Position numbers and translations under genes: made by a program
In this document: one piece after another, positions 12,908 to 14,026 of the stretch
Layout: each line of letters opens with the position of its first letter
Numbering within the stretch: the stretch's first letter is position 1
Source of the DNA: an uncultured Bacilli bacterium
GTDB lineage: Bacteria > Bacillota_I > Bacilli_A > RF39 > UBA660
Assembly: GCA_934132925.1 (NCBI GenBank)
Contig: CAKPAL010000020.1
Coordinates: 1 to 14,026, forward strand
Reading direction: 5' to 3'
DNA length: 14,026 bases
Notes under the pieces: model-generated
The model's database searches: none
The model's input: the letters and a program-made list of their open reading frames with translations, nothing else
What the model was told of the DNA's origin: nothing

Positions 12908-13973
12908 AAATTATAGTGATATTGTTGTTAATTTTAATGATAACTTAAATATTATAATTGGAAATAATGCTCAAGGGAAAACTAACTTACTGGAATCTAT
13001 TTATGTACTTGCTGTTACAAAATCTTTTTTACCTATTAATGATAAAAATCTTGTTATGTTTGATAAAAAATATTCTTTAATTCAAGGTATTTTAGAAAAT
13101 AACGGGATTTCTAATGAACTTGAAGTGTTAATTAATGATAATGGTAAGGTTGTTAAAATTAATAAAAAAGAAATTAAAAAGTTAAGTGATTATATATCTA
13201 AAATGAATGTTATTATTTTTAGTAGTGATTGTATTAGGGTATTTAAGGATAGTCCTTCGAGTAGGCGAAAATATTTTAATATTCAAATTAGTCAGATTAA
13301 TAAAAAGTATTTGATTAATTTAAATAATTATAATTTATTATTGAGACAAAGAAATGAATTTTTAAAGATTATCAATGTAAATAAAAAAAGTGATATTGAT
13401 TATTTTGATATTATTAATGACAAATATGTTGATTTATCTTTGGAGATATTTAATTATAGAAGGAAGTATATTGATTCAGTTAATAAATATATTGATGATA
13501 TATTTTATTCAATTACTGGATTACATGGATTAAGAGTTGTATATAACTCTAATATAAGTAATTTGGATAAAAATATGTTTATTGAGAAGCTTAAGAATAA
13601 TTTTAGTAGAGAGATTCAGTATAAGATGACTTTTATTGGTCCTAATAGAGATGATTTTTATTTTGAGTTAGATGGTAAAAATTTGTCTATATATGGTTCT
13701 CAAGGTCAAATAAGAAGTGCTGTACTCGCTCTTAAATTAGCAGAAGTTAATTTATTTAGTAGTGTGTTGTCTGATAGTCCTATTTTACTTTTAGATGATA
13801 TATTTAGTGAACTTGATATTGTTAAGAGAAATAATATATTAAAATATTTGAATAGTGTTATTCAAGTTATAATTACTACTACTGATATAGAAAATATAGA
13901 TAAAAAGATTAGAGAAAAGGCCAATGTTTATAAAATAGAGAATGGGAATATTATTTCCCGGGAAATAATTTGA
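12873..13973 (+). CDS. recF: DNA replication and repair protein RecF
   Basis: SMC-like ATPase of the RecFOR pathway; loads RecA at gapped DNA and stalled forks. 366 aa from this start, normal for the family. Walker A GNNAQGKT is at 30-37, directly after the N-terminal strand MKLKRIYLNNYRNY; the ABC-type signature YGSQGQ is at 274-279 and Walker B ILLLDD at 304-309, followed by the D-loop SELD. I chose ATG 12873 by similarity to other RecF N-termini, though no good SD precedes it; GTG 12858 would add five residues and sits about 12 nt from AAGGTG. The last codons (ISREII) contain the second Noc-type palindrome and a CGG Arg codon that is unusual for this AT-rich sequence. gyrB follows after 19 bases, probably in the same operon. 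Confidence 0.95.
   Translation: MKLKRIYLNNYRNYSDIVVNFNDNLNIIIGNNAQGKTNLLESIYVLAVTKSFLPINDKNLVMFDKKYSLIQGILENNGISNELEVLINDNGKVVKINKKEIKKLSDYISKMNVIIFSSDCIRVFKDSPSSRRKYFNIQISQINKKYLINLNNYNLLLRQRNEFLKIINVNKKSDIDYFDIINDKYVDLSLEIFNYRRKYIDSVNKYIDDIFYSITGLHGLRVVYNSNISNLDKNMFIEKLKNNFSREIQYKMTFIGPNRDDFYFELDGKNLSIYGSQGQIRSAVLALKLAEVNLFSSVLSDSPILLLDDIFSELDIVKRNNILKYLNSVIQVIITTTDIENIDKKIREKANVYKIENGNIISREII
13953..13966. promoter_or_regulatory. Noc-type binding site (NBS), copy 2
   Basis: ATTTCCCGGGAAAT within a 20-bp perfect palindrome (13950-13969). It is identical in its core to the site at 1314-1327 and shares 19 bp with it. It lies inside the last coding codons of recF, past the part of RecF that is conserved in other species. 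Confidence 0.7.
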
Positions 13974-13992
13974 TGCAGGAAGGTGATAGAAA

Positions 13993-14026
13993 ATGAATAG
14001 TAATGAACATTATGATGCTTCGGATA
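13993..14026 (+). CDS. gyrB: DNA gyrase subunit B, first 11 codons (runs off the window)
   Basis: ATG 13993 follows a strong SD GGAAGGTGAT (13978-13987) and opens MNSNEHYDASD. The YDASD end fits the conserved GyrB start, where YD-(A/E)S-x-I-x-V-LEGLEAVRKRPGMYIG normally follows. GyrB is the ATPase subunit of gyrase, and recF-gyrB is a standard neighbour pair. Identification rests on position plus this short match. Confidence 0.75.
   Translation, partial: MNSNEHYDASD

Noticed and set aside
1..14026. Mollicutes genetic code with UGA as Trp.
   Set aside because: recF ends at TGA in the right place for the family, tryptophans are written TGG, and no gene needs UGA read-through.
1..14026. CRISPR array, insertion sequences, tRNA or other standard RNA genes.
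   Set aside because: No regularly spaced long repeats, transposase, terminal inverted repeats or tRNA-like cloverleaf were seen; the repeats found are short and origin- or promoter-associated.

Overview
The window is an origin-of-replication neighbourhood from a very AT-rich, low-GC Gram-positive bacterium, most likely of the class Bacilli (an uncultured Erysipelotrichales or RF39-type gut lineage would fit, but this is inference). Supporting signs are a bipartite origin around dnaA, the order dnaA-dnaN-(comK-like)-recF-gyrB, a lipoteichoic-acid-synthase-type enzyme, strong SD sequences of the AGGTGAT type, and two perfect copies of the Noc binding site known from Bacillus. UGA is a normal stop (recF ends in TGA) and no gene reads UGA as Trp, so the genetic code is standard bacterial.

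Layout. 1-2404: the end of polA (DNA polymerase I) and mutM (formamidopyrimidine-DNA glycosylase), both on + and each with a terminator. 2394-3533 (-): tmcAL, the tRNA-Met acetate ligase, divergent from a membrane family-2 glycosyltransferase (3656-5167, +). The glycosyltransferase converges on an LtaS-type membrane sulfatase (5214-7190, -) at a shared bidirectional terminator. 7191-7430 is a divergent intergenic region with three tandem hairpins of similar loop sequence and a terminator-like hairpin, a possible small RNA. 7431-9191 (+): a HerA/DUF87-type ATPase. 9192-9459: upstream half of oriC with three DnaA boxes and the dnaA promoter. 9460-10824 dnaA; 10825-10968 downstream half of oriC with three more DnaA boxes and an AT-rich stretch; 10969-12084 dnaN; 12286-12747 a ComK-family regulator in the place where yaaA usually sits; 12873-13973 recF; 13993 onward the first codons of gyrB.

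How it fits together. DnaA, the origin halves, DnaN, RecF, GyrB and Pol I form a replication and repair cluster. The most interesting points are: (1) a short ComK homologue, the competence master regulator family, between dnaN and recF; (2) a 17-bp element, CGACARAATTTGACARA, shared between the dnaA-side origin and the comK-like promoter and resembling tandem Spo0A boxes with 10-bp phasing; (3) two perfect Noc sites, one fused to the polA terminator and one written into the last codons of recF; and (4) the tandem-hairpin element between ltaS and herA. No intergenic gap exceeds 300 bases. No tRNA, rRNA, CRISPR array, insertion sequence or integrase was seen.
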